Notes under the pieces: generated by a model
What the model saw: only the letters and a program-made list of their open reading frames with translations
What the model was told of the DNA's origin: nothing
Databases searched by the model: none
Shown here: piece after piece, positions 1 to 7,570 of the stretch
Position numbering within the stretch: the stretch's first letter is position 1
Layout: every line of letters starts with the position of its first letter
Position numbers and translations under genes: made by a program
Assembly (NCBI RefSeq): GCF_023195915.1
Contig: NZ_JALPRP010000001.1
Coordinates: 1,178,001 to 1,242,000, forward strand
Length of the DNA: 64,000 nucleotides
From: Methanoculleus sp. 7T
Lineage (GTDB): Archaea > Halobacteriota > Methanomicrobia > Methanomicrobiales > Methanoculleaceae
Reading direction: 5' to 3'

Positions 1-602
1 TTGCTCTCTTCTCCGCCTACACCCAGGCGGTCAACCTCGAGGTCATCGACATCGCCGTCCCGAACGTCTTCATCGGCCTCCTGATCGGTGCGATGCTTCC
101 CTTCCTCTTCTGCTCCATCACGATGATGGCTGTGGGGAAGGCCGCCTACAGCATCGTCCACGAGGTCCGCCGCCAGTTCAAGGAGATCCCCGGCCTCATG
201 GAGGGGAAGGCCGACCCCGACTACGCCTCCTGCATCGCCATCTCCACACACTCGGCGCTGCGTGAGATGATCGTGCCCGGCATCCTTGCCGTCGCCGCAC
301 CGCTTACCGTAGGGTTCGTCCTCGGCACCGAAGCGCTCGGCGGCCTGCTCGTCGGCTCGCTCGCATCCGGGTTCCTCCTCGCCGTCACGATGGCAAACGC
401 CGGCGGAGCCTGGGACAACGCAAAGAAGTTTGTCGAGATGGGCCACCTCGGCGGGAAGGGCTCGGATGCCCACAAGGCGACGGTCGTCGGCGACACCGTG
501 GGCGACCCCTTCAAGGACACGTCGGGCCCGTCCCTGAACATTCTCTTGAAACTGATGTCCATGGTCGCGCTGGTCTTTGCCCCGCTGATCCTGGTCATCT
601 AA
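1..602 (+). CDS. hppA: membrane-bound pyrophosphatase, C-terminal part
   Basis: This is the 3' end of an ion-pumping membrane pyrophosphatase, which couples PPi hydrolysis to H+ or Na+ transport. The frame is already open at the window edge, so the start lies upstream; the first internal Met is at 93. The signature segment [15 protein letters not shown], encoded near 489-533, is diagnostic for the family, as is the preceding DNAKKFVE motif; a last hydrophobic helix follows and ends at 602. The residue that separates K+-dependent from K+-independent enzymes is not in the visible part, so subtype and ion cannot be judged. A T-run directly after the stop looks like the terminator. Confidence 0.95.
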   Translation, partial: ALFSAYTQAVNLEVIDIAVPNVFIGLLIGAMLPFLFCSITMMAVGKAAYSIVHEVRRQFKEIPGLMEGKADPDYASCIAISTHSALREMIVPGILAVAAPLTVGFVLGTEALGGLLVGSLASGFLLAVTMANAGGAWDNAKKFVEMGHLGGKGSDAHKATVVGDTVGDPFKDTSGPSLNILLKLMSMVALVFAPLILVI

Positions 603-608
603 TCTCAC

Positions 609-615
609 TTTTTTT
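609..615 (+). terminator. T-run terminator after hppA
   Basis: Seven T residues begin seven bases after the hppA stop codon. Oligo-T on the non-template strand is the usual archaeal intrinsic termination signal. Confidence 0.55.
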
Positions 616-724
616 CGCCTCGTATCCGCCGGGCGGCGATGCTTCCCCGAGGGTCCATACCTTCATCCCGGTGCGCAGATAACCAGATAGTGTGCATTCT
701 AAAGTCGGGTAGGTGACAAAACGG

Positions 725-1666
725 ATGTTCCGCATATACCGCACGGCTGAAGCGGCCCCAACGCCACAGACAGAGGAAGTCGGGCAGTTCGAGCCCGGGT
801 CGTGGGTCTGCATGATCAACCCCACCGCAGACGAGATCAGGGAGGTCGCGGAGAGGCTCTCCGTCCCGGGGGACTACCTTCGGGCGGCGCTCGACGAGGA
901 GGAGCGGCCGCGGACCGAGAGCGAGGACGGCGTCACCCTGATCGTCATCGATATCCCGATGCCCTATCCTGAGCAGACGATCCTCTACACGACGATGCCG
1001 CTTGGGATCATCGTCACCCCCGACACCATCGTCACCGTCTGCCTCCGCGAGAACGCAATCATCCAGGACTTCATGAACGGTCGGGTGAAGTCGTTCTACA
1101 CCTTCAAGAAGACCCGGTTCGTGCTGCAGATCCTCTTCCGGAATGCGTCCTACTTCCTCCAGTACCTGCGCCAGATCGAGCGGATATCCGACCGGATCGG
1201 GGCCGAACTGAACCAAGCGATGCGGAACCGGGAACTGATTCAGTTGATGAACCTAAAAAAGAGCCTGGTCTACTTCTCGACGTCGCTCCGGAGCAACCAG
1301 ATCGTCCTCGACAAGACCTTGACGTTCCAGCCGCTCCGGATGTACGCGGACGACACCGATCTCCTCGAAGACGTCATCATCGAGAACAAGCAGGCGATCG
1401 AGATGGCGAACACCTACTCGACGATCCTCACCGAGACGATGGACGCCTTCGCCTCGATCATATCGAACAACTTCAACAACATCTTAAAACTCCTCACCTC
1501 GATAACCATCATCCTCGCGATCCCCACGATGATCGCAAGTTTCCTCGGGATGAACGTTCCGGTCCCCCTGCAGGACAACCCGAACGGGTTCGTCATCATC
1601 ATCATCCTCTCCCTGATCGTCTCCTCGCTCCTCGCTGTGGCCATCAACCGGAAAGGATGGCTGTAG
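725..1666 (+). CDS. corA: CorA-type divalent cation transporter
   Basis: CorA-family Mg2+/Co2+ channel protein of 313 residues, close to the usual size. A long acidic, helix-rich cytoplasmic region is followed by two C-terminal membrane helices; the pore signature GMN sits at residues 275-277 at the end of the first helix, and the short basic tail NRKGW is typical. I start at ATG 725 because GGTGA lies at a good distance before it; a GTG at 713 would add four residues but has no separate ribosome site. It is a single gene between hppA and the acs regulatory region. Substrate (Mg2+, Co2+ or Ni2+) cannot be told from sequence. Confidence 0.93.
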   Translation: MFRIYRTAEAAPTPQTEEVGQFEPGSWVCMINPTADEIREVAERLSVPGDYLRAALDEEERPRTESEDGVTLIVIDIPMPYPEQTILYTTMPLGIIVTPDTIVTVCLRENAIIQDFMNGRVKSFYTFKKTRFVLQILFRNASYFLQYLRQIERISDRIGAELNQAMRNRELIQLMNLKKSLVYFSTSLRSNQIVLDKTLTFQPLRMYADDTDLLEDVIIENKQAIEMANTYSTILTETMDAFASIISNNFNNILKLLTSITIILAIPTMIASFLGMNVPVPLQDNPNGFVIIIILSLIVSSLLAVAINRKGWL

Positions 1667-2043
1667 AGCCGGCGGGTTCCCGGGCCGGAAGACAGGAACA
1701 GAGCAATCGCCCTAAGACCGCGTGAACGCCGCCCGCCTTCGCATCCTCGCGCGGGCTAAAGATTGAGCGCCTGTCGCTTTACTCCCCAAAATACTCCGCT
1801 TCTGTCAGGCCTTCAGGCGGGCATCCGGCTCTCTCCCACCTCGGCCGACCACAACGTTTATCATTACATTATACATTATTGATCATGATAAATTATACAT
1901 GATAGATCGTGACAAATAAAGGGCGGCCATACGGGAGGGGCACCGAGAGAGGTCGCGCTCCCGGACGGCAGCACGGCCGCAGGCGCTTGTGCGCAGTATC
2001 GGCCGAGCAGACCGAGGATGATCAACCAAGGAGATGAGGGAGT
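1667..2043. other. intergenic region with acs promoter and leader
   Basis: No gene seen. It contains an AT-rich block at about 1850-1920 with two 24-bp direct repeats, then about 120 bp of GC-rich untranslated leader ending in the acs ribosome site AAGGAGATGAGG. Confidence 0.7.
1871..1918 (+). promoter_or_regulatory. tandem 24-bp direct repeats, candidate acs operator
   Basis: Two adjacent 24-bp units (1871-1894 and 1895-1918) match at 19 of 24 positions. Each carries ATACAT followed by GATCRTGA, and the first contains the palindrome ATCATGAT. The block is AT-rich in a GC-rich genome and holds TATA-like sequence, so it is probably the promoter and regulator site of acs. Confidence 0.5.
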
Positions 2044-3933
2044 ATGACAGGAACGTTTGCCGTTAAACTGGAAGAGAAGCGCTACCTTCCCGATCCCCGG
2101 TTCAAGGCGGCCGCTTGGACGCCCGATTACACTCGGGCGTACCGGGAGTTCATGCACGACCCGGACGCCTTCTGGGACCGGGTCGCACGAGAACTGGTCT
2201 GGTTCGAGCCTTGGGACCGGGTCAGGGAGTGGAACTACCCGTACGCGAGATGGTTCGTCAACGGGAAACTCAACATCACCTACAACTGCCTGGACCGCCA
2301 CGTCGCCGGCGACCGGAGGGATAAGCCGGCGCTCATCTGGCACGGTGAGAGAGGAGAGGAGCTGAGGCTCACCTACGATGGCCTCTACCGCGAGGTGATG
2401 CGGTTTGCAAACGGCCTTTTGCGCCTCGGCATCGGGAAGGGCGACCGGGTCTGCATCTACATGCCGCTCGTCCCGGAGCAGGTCGTCGCGATGCTCGCCT
2501 GCGCCCGTATCGGGGCCGTCCACTCGGTCGTCTTCGGCGGGTTCGGGCCGGACGCGCTTGCGATGCGGATCAACGACGCGGAGGCAAAGGTCCTCGTCAC
2601 CGCAGACGTCGCTTACCGGCGGGGAAAGGCCGTCCCGCTCCGGGCTATCGCGAACGAGGCGCTCGCCCACGCACCCTGCGTCGAGAAGGTCGTCGTCCTC
2701 AGGCGCGAGGTTCCGGCCGCCGACCTTGACCCCGCCCGGGAGGTCGACTACGCCGACCTCTGCCGAGAGGCGGCACCGGAATGCCCTGCGGAGACGATGG
2801 ATGCTGAGGACCCGCTCTTCATCCTCTACACGAGCGGCTCGACCGGAACCCCGAAAGGCATCGTCCATACCTGCGGGGGCTACATGGTCGGGACGTATTA
2901 TACCGCCCGCCACGACTTCGACATCAAGGAGACCGACGTCTTCTGGTGCACCGCCGACCCCGGCTGGATCACCGGCCACAGTTATGTCGTCTACGGCCCG
3001 CTCGCGGTCGGAACGACCGTCGTCATCGCCGAAGGGACGCCCGACTACCCTGACCCGGGCGCCTACTGGCGGCTGGTCCAGGACCTCGGGGTGACGATCT
3101 TTTACACCGCTCCGACCGCAATTCGGATGTTCATGCGCTACGGCGACGAGTGGCCGGCGAAGTACGACCTCTCCTCGCTCCGAGTGCTCGGCTCCGTCGG
3201 CGAACCCCTCAACCCCGAGGCGTTCGAGTGGTACTACCACCATATCGGCGGAGGCCATTGCCCGATCGTGGATACCTGGTGGCAGACCGAGACCGGGATG
3301 CACGTCATCACCACGATGATCGGAGAAGCGATGAAGCCGGGGTTTGCCGGAAAGCCCATCCCGGGCGCCGTCGTGGATGTGGTCGACCGGGCAGGGAAGC
3401 CGGTTCCCCCCGGCACCGGCGGATTTCTGGTTATCAGGGAGCCCTGGCCAGCCATGCTTCGGGCGGTCTACCGGAACGATGAACGCTACCGCACCTACTG
3501 GGAGACCATCCCGGGGTGCTACACGGCAGGGGACCTCGCAGTCAGGGACGAGGAGGGCTACATCATGATCCTCGGGCGGGCCGACGACCTGATTATCGTC
3601 TCCGGGCACAACATCGGCACCGCGGAGGTCGAGAGCGCGCTCGTCTCACACGACGCGGTGGCGGAGGCGGCCGTCATCGGAAAGCCCGATCCCCTGAAGG
3701 GGAACGTCATCAAGGCCTTCGTCATCCTCCGCGTGGGGGTAAGCCCCGGCGACAGCCTCTCCGCCGAACTCGCCCGCCACGTCCGAAGCAGCCTCGGGCC
3801 CGTCGCGGTGCCGGCCGAGATCGAGTACGTGGACCGGCTCCCGAAGACCCGGAGCGGCAAGATCATGCGCCGGGTCTTGAAAGCCCGGGAGCTCGGCATG
3901 GATCCCGGGGACATCTCCACCCTGGAGGAGTAA
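2044..3933 (+). CDS. acs: acetyl-CoA synthetase, AMP-forming
   Basis: Acetyl-CoA synthetase activates acetate with ATP and CoA to give acetyl-CoA, AMP and PPi. The 629-residue length and motif order fit the ACS subfamily of the acyl-adenylate enzymes: phosphate-binding loop YTSGSTGTPKG at 262-272, WWQTETG at 412-418, and PKTRSGKIMRR at 600-610 with catalytic Lys606, the lysine that is acetylated in bacterial homologues. The ATG has a strong ribosome site. Members of this order need acetate as carbon source, so an assimilatory role is expected (inference). An MFS carrier follows after 22 bp and is probably co-transcribed. A related short-chain acyl-CoA synthetase cannot be excluded. Confidence 0.93.
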   Translation: MTGTFAVKLEEKRYLPDPRFKAAAWTPDYTRAYREFMHDPDAFWDRVARELVWFEPWDRVREWNYPYARWFVNGKLNITYNCLDRHVAGDRRDKPALIWHGERGEELRLTYDGLYREVMRFANGLLRLGIGKGDRVCIYMPLVPEQVVAMLACARIGAVHSVVFGGFGPDALAMRINDAEAKVLVTADVAYRRGKAVPLRAIANEALAHAPCVEKVVVLRREVPAADLDPAREVDYADLCREAAPECPAETMDAEDPLFILYTSGSTGTPKGIVHTCGGYMVGTYYTARHDFDIKETDVFWCTADPGWITGHSYVVYGPLAVGTTVVIAEGTPDYPDPGAYWRLVQDLGVTIFYTAPTAIRMFMRYGDEWPAKYDLSSLRVLGSVGEPLNPEAFEWYYHHIGGGHCPIVDTWWQTETGMHVITTMIGEAMKPGFAGKPIPGAVVDVVDRAGKPVPPGTGGFLVIREPWPAMLRAVYRNDERYRTYWETIPGCYTAGDLAVRDEEGYIMILGRADDLIIVSGHNIGTAEVESALVSHDAVAEAAVIGKPDPLKGNVIKAFVILRVGVSPGDSLSAELARHVRSSLGPVAVPAEIEYVDRLPKTRSGKIMRRVLKARELGMDPGDISTLEE

Positions 3934-3955
3934 TTCTCTCGTTGAGGGTGGATAC

Positions 3956-5236
3956 ATGCCTAACGCGCCGAAGGTCCTCGGCATGCCCGCGGAGAGGGGA
4001 AGGTGGGGGCTCGTAGCCCTCGGGCTCCTCATCAACCTCTGCCTCGGGAGCATCTACTCTTGGAGCGTCTTCGTGACGCCGCTTGCGGCTCACTTCACCG
4101 CGACGCTCGGCAGGGAGGTGACGGCGGGGGAGGTGCTCCTCCCGTTCTCGGTCTTCCTCGCCTTCTTCGCCGTTGCGATGCCGCTCTCCGGGAAATACAT
4201 CGAACGCTACGGTCCGCGAGCGATGACGATCGTGGGCGGGCTCCTCACCGGCCTCGGGTGGCTCCTCGCCTCGACGGCGACGTCCATCCAGATGCTCTAC
4301 ATCGTCTACGGGGTCATCGGGGGGCTCGGGGTCGGGATCGCCTACGGGGCGCCGGTCGCCGTGGCGGCCCGGTGGTTCCCGGACCGGCGGGGGCTCGCAG
4401 TCGGGCTTACCCTGCTCGGGTTCGGGTTCTCGGCGTTTTTCACCGCCAACGCCGCGGGAGCCCTGATCGCCGCATACGGGGTGATGGCGACCTTCGGGAT
4501 ATTCGGGGCCGTCTTCATCGTCGTGCTGGCGCTCTCGGCCCTGCCGCTCCGGTTCCCGCCGGAAGGCTGGCGGCCTGAGGGATGGAGGCCGCCCGCGCCG
4601 GGCACGGGGACCGTACCCGCCTGCGAGTGCGATCGAAAGGCGATGCTCCGAACCGGGACCTTCTACGGGCTCTTCGCCTGCTACTTCATCGGCTGCCTCG
4701 CGGGACTCGCCGCGATCTCGATCGCAAAGCCGGTCGGGACCGAGGTCGCCGGGGTCGATGCCGGGCTCGCGACGCTCCTCGTCGGGCTCTTCGCCGTCTT
4801 CAACGGGCTGGGAAGACCGGTGTTCGGCAGCCTCGCCGACCGGATCACCCCTCGCACCACGGCGATGCTGACGTTCGCCCTGATCGCGGCCGCTTCAGTC
4901 CTGATCTGGCTCGTCCCGGGAGTCCCCGCCTACATCCTCTCGTTCGCGGTCCTCTGGGGGTGTCTCGGAGGGTGGCTCGCCATCGCACCGACGGCGACGG
5001 CGGCCTACTTCGGGACGTGCGACTATCCGCGGTGCTACGGGGTCGTCTTCCTCGCCTACGGCGCCGGCGCAATCGCCGGGCCGCAACTCGCAGGGTTCGT
5101 CAGGACGGCGACCGGGACCTACCTCGGGGTCTTCCCCGCGGTGGCGGCCCTTGCCGTTGTGGGGTTCGCCGTCGCCTGGCTCCTGCTACGGCCGGTAAGA
5201 ACAGATGAGGACCGAAGGCTTACGCCTTCTCGGTGA
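3956..5236 (+). CDS. MFS transporter, oxalate/formate antiporter (OFA) type
   Basis: A 426-residue polytopic protein with about 12 membrane helices and the MFS halves separated by a cytoplasmic loop near residues 205-225. The opening segment NLCLGSIYSWSVF and the loop motif LADRITPR resemble the OFA (oxalate/formate antiporter) branch, whose members carry small carboxylates. It starts 22 bp after acs with ribosome site GAGGGTGG, which suggests uptake or exchange of acetate or a similar monocarboxylate; this is inferred from context only. Its 3' end overlaps the convergent RNase III-domain gene by 17 bp. Confidence 0.85.
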   Translation: MPNAPKVLGMPAERGRWGLVALGLLINLCLGSIYSWSVFVTPLAAHFTATLGREVTAGEVLLPFSVFLAFFAVAMPLSGKYIERYGPRAMTIVGGLLTGLGWLLASTATSIQMLYIVYGVIGGLGVGIAYGAPVAVAARWFPDRRGLAVGLTLLGFGFSAFFTANAAGALIAAYGVMATFGIFGAVFIVVLALSALPLRFPPEGWRPEGWRPPAPGTGTVPACECDRKAMLRTGTFYGLFACYFIGCLAGLAAISIAKPVGTEVAGVDAGLATLLVGLFAVFNGLGRPVFGSLADRITPRTTAMLTFALIAAASVLIWLVPGVPAYILSFAVLWGCLGGWLAIAPTATAAYFGTCDYPRCYGVVFLAYGAGAIAGPQLAGFVRTATGTYLGVFPAVAALAVVGFAVAWLLLRPVRTDEDRRLTPSR

Positions 5237-5696
5237 GCCCGAGCCGCCGGAGCACGCCTGCGGCCGCATCCATACCGCCGTCCAGGTAGACGGCGCCGAT
5301 GAGCGCCTCCATGCACTCGGCAAGGACCCGGCCGGATGTCCAGACCGTCTGGGCGGCCTCGCCCTTTCCCCAACGGACGTAGTCGGCGAGGTCGAGGCCC
5401 TCCGCGAGCCCGCGAAGCCGGGTCATGTTCACCAGGTTCATCTTCCGGTTGCTGATCGCGCCTTTATCGTGCGCCCCCCGCGCGACCACCGCTTCCACGA
5501 CCACCACGTTGATGACCGCATCGCCGAGGGTCGCGAGGGCGTCCATGTGGTCCTCGGGAGGGAGGCCCGCCTCCAGAGTGTAGGCGAGGCGGGTGAGGGC
5601 ACGCTCGAGGAGCGAGCGGTCCCGGAAGGTGTAGCCGACCCGCTCCTCGACCTCGGCCGGGTTCCGGCGGCCGGCGCCGGCGTCGCTGTTCTTCAT
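5220..5696 (-). CDS. stand-alone ribonuclease III-domain protein
   Basis: A 158-residue protein consisting of little more than an RNase III domain, with no double-stranded RNA-binding domain. The signature region reads LATLGDAV at residues 54-61 and the second metal-site region AECMEALIGAVYLDGG at 126-141. Against the classic ERLEFLGDAVL signature the invariant Asp (Asp59) and last Glu (Glu130) remain, the second-region Asp is Glu127, but the metal-binding Glu of LEF is Ala55. Activity may therefore be lost or altered. RNase III is uncommon in archaea. A cyclophilin gene lies 13 bp upstream on the same strand and may be co-transcribed. Confidence 0.8.
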   Translation of the reverse strand: MKNSDAGAGRRNPAEVEERVGYTFRDRSLLERALTRLAYTLEAGLPPEDHMDALATLGDAVINVVVVEAVVARGAHDKGAISNRKMNLVNMTRLRGLAEGLDLADYVRWGKGEAAQTVWTSGRVLAECMEALIGAVYLDGGMDAAAGVLRRLGLTEKA

Positions 5697-5709
5697 GGAC
5701 AGAGCGGCG

Positions 5710-6204
5710 TTACTCCACGACTTCCGCCTTCTCGATCCGGACCGCGACCTTCGGCTTGTCGGCGGAGTTCGTCTTCACCTTCCCGATCTTGTCGACGACG
5801 TCCATCCCCTCCACCACCTCGCCGAAGACCGGGTGGGCGCTCGGCGTCCGGGGGTCGTCCCAGTCGAGGTAGGTGTTGTCCACCAGGTTGATGAAGAACT
5901 GGCTGCCGCCGGTGTTCGGGCGGCCGGTGTTCGCCATGGCGATCGTGCCCCGGCGGTTCGAGCGGCCCTTCACGAACTCGTCGGTGATGGTGTAGCCGGG
6001 TCCGCCCGTCCCGGTGCCGGTCGGGTCGCCGCCCTGGATCATGAACCGGTCGATGACCCGGTGGAAGATCGTGCCGTCGTAGAACCCAGATTTGACCAGT
6101 TTTTCAAAGTTTCCTGCGGTCACCGGCATATCATCGTAGAGGCGAATCGTGATGTCGCCCATGGTCGTGTGGAGCACGACCAACGTTGCGTTCTTGTCTG
6201 CCAT
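5710..6204 (-). CDS. cyclophilin-type peptidyl-prolyl cis-trans isomerase
   Basis: A small cytoplasmic cyclophilin of 164 residues that catalyses proline isomerisation during protein folding. Family motifs are visible in order: FHRVIDRFMIQGGDPTGTG with the catalytic Arg, NTGGSQFFI, and PVFGEVVEGMDVVDKI. I start at the ATG at 6204, where GGAG lies nine bases upstream and the homologous fold begins; the frame is open to 6264 but the extra residues do not look like a cyclophilin. No signal peptide is present. It precedes the RNase III-domain gene on the same strand. Confidence 0.94.
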   Translation of the reverse strand: MADKNATLVVLHTTMGDITIRLYDDMPVTAGNFEKLVKSGFYDGTIFHRVIDRFMIQGGDPTGTGTGGPGYTITDEFVKGRSNRRGTIAMANTGRPNTGGSQFFINLVDNTYLDWDDPRTPSAHPVFGEVVEGMDVVDKIGKVKTNSADKPKVAVRIEKAEVVE

Positions 6205-6235
6205 AAGAAAAATCTCCGTAAGGTATTGTCTATCG

Positions 6236-6250
6236 TTGCTACTTATAGTG
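6236..6250 (-). promoter_or_regulatory. TATA-type promoter of the cyclophilin gene
   Basis: Read on the minus strand, CACTATAAGTAG gives a good archaeal TATA element centred about 40 bases before the cyclophilin start codon, leaving room for a short leader with the GGAG ribosome site. Confidence 0.45.
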
Positions 6251-6547
6251 CGTGACGCAGGCATCCCCGGTGCGGGGGGCGCCGAGATCTCCCTATGTTT
6301 GTCTTCGAACCCCTGACCGGAGCGCCACGGAGGGGAAAAGGCGGGGAAACGCCGGTATCCGCGGCGATTCCGTTCAAGGTCGTTTGAGGTTAACCAAATG
6401 ATCTAAACACAAATAAGAAGTAAAATGTTATTAGTCCGAACGTGTACGTAGTATCATGTATCCTGGAGCGAACCTGCCGTCGATCACTCATTATCCGGGC
6501 CGGCCCGTGCCCACATCAGCCCTTCCCCTCACCGGAGGCTTTGCCTG

Positions 6548-7240
6548 ATGAGCGACCAGACACCGGTCTTCATCATCACCGGTGAGCAAGGACAGTGCAA
6601 GACGACGTTCCTGCACCTGGTTCTCGGGCTCACCGTCGGGCTGAACGTCCGGGTCAGGGGCGTGCTCGCTCCCGGCCATGTGCGGAACGGCCGGAGATCA
6701 GGATTTACCCTCGTCGACCTTGCCACCGGCGAGCACGAGGAACTCTGTTCGATCGATCCCGATCTCAGGTGCGAGGTCCACGGTCGATTTTACTTCCGGT
6801 CCGAAGGGCTCGCCTTCGGCCGCAGGGCGCTCGCGCCGCCGGACCCCAGAGAGACCGATCTGGTCGTCATCGACGAGGTAGGGAGGTTCGAACTCCAGGG
6901 CGCGGTCTGGGCCGACCAGATCGACCGACTGCTCGCGCTCCCGCACCCCCCGATGATCTGGACCGTTCGGCGCCGGCTTCTCGATACGGTCATCCAACGC
7001 TGGACGATTGGGAACCCCATCGTGGTGGACGTCAGGAACGCCAGTGTGATGGCGACGGCAAGCGACGTGATGGACGCCGTCTGGGAGTGGCGGGAGGCGC
7101 AGGCGGTCTCCGTGGTTCCGGTGCCTCCGCTCCCCCAAAGCCGCATCACAGGCGATCCCCCGCTGCTCGCGGATGCGGCCGCCGGAGTTTCTCCGAGCGC
7201 CCCGGCGATCCTCCGGAGACGTTACGGCCCGGAAGGGTGA
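6548..7240 (+). CDS. THEP1-like nucleotide-binding protein with altered P-loop
   Basis: A 230-residue protein resembling the THEP1/DUF265 nucleoside-triphosphatases. The P-loop is GEQGQCKTT at residues 12-20, where Cys17 replaces the usual Gly before the lysine. The Walker B region VVIDEVGRFEL (about 106-116) is the characteristic THEP1 motif. About 45 C-terminal residues, rich in Pro and Ala, extend beyond the domain. GGAGG nine bases before the ATG fixes the start. It stands alone between the cyclophilin and the metal-uptake operon; a regulatory or cofactor-linked NTPase role is possible but unproven. Whether it still hydrolyses NTP is uncertain. Confidence 0.7.
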   Translation: MSDQTPVFIITGEQGQCKTTFLHLVLGLTVGLNVRVRGVLAPGHVRNGRRSGFTLVDLATGEHEELCSIDPDLRCEVHGRFYFRSEGLAFGRRALAPPDPRETDLVVIDEVGRFELQGAVWADQIDRLLALPHPPMIWTVRRRLLDTVIQRWTIGNPIVVDVRNASVMATASDVMDAVWEWREAQAVSVVPVPPLPQSRITGDPPLLADAAAGVSPSAPAILRRRYGPEG

Positions 7241-7322
7241 GGAAGACCCGGATCTCCGCCCAGTTCAAAATAACAAAACAATAACGGCAACGGGCGCTGC
7301 CTCTGAAGGCCGCCCGCGCTCC

Positions 7323-7329
7323 TTTTTTT
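7323..7329 (+). terminator. T-run terminator after the THEP1-like gene
   Basis: Seven T residues follow a GC-rich segment able to pair (GGGCG with CGCCC). This is a typical stop signal for the gene ending at 7240. Confidence 0.5.
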
Positions 7330-7503
7330 CCCGCTTTTAATCAACATACGAGCACGGGGAGAGGATCCGGAGACTGGGTCCGACACCGGGCACACCGGTC
7401 TTGTATCGATGGTCGGAGGCGACATCAGGGGCCCTACTGATGGGTCCTCCGTCACCGCCGAGGCGGGAACCGGACTTTTAACCAAACCCTTTTATTGCGG
7501 AAG

Positions 7504-7527
7504 TAAATGTTATATCGTTTACATTAA
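7504..7527 (+). promoter_or_regulatory. inverted repeat in the metal-uptake promoter
   Basis: TAAATGT (7504-7510) and ACATTAA (7521-7527) form a dyad with one mismatch around a 10-bp centre containing TATATCG. It lies 44 bp before the permease start and overlaps the likely TATA box. A metal-responsive repressor of the DtxR type is a reasonable candidate ligand (inference). Confidence 0.4.
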
Positions 7528-7570
7528 CACAAAATTAAATAAAAGTAATATCAAGATCAGGTATGGATTG

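Larger units (their letters stand above)
7241..7570. other. intergenic region: terminator, then metal-uptake promoter
   Basis: No gene seen. It holds a T-run terminator at 7323-7329 and an AT-rich promoter block at about 7485-7560 with an inverted repeat. The frame is open upstream of 7571 but is not translated in my reading, because the AT-rich segment looks like promoter. Confidence 0.65.

Noticed and set aside
1876-3609. 577-codon open frame antisense to acs
   Set aside because: It is a shadow of strong GC3 bias on the opposite strand; its Asp/Pro/Arg/Val-rich sequence has no domain and acs is unmistakable.
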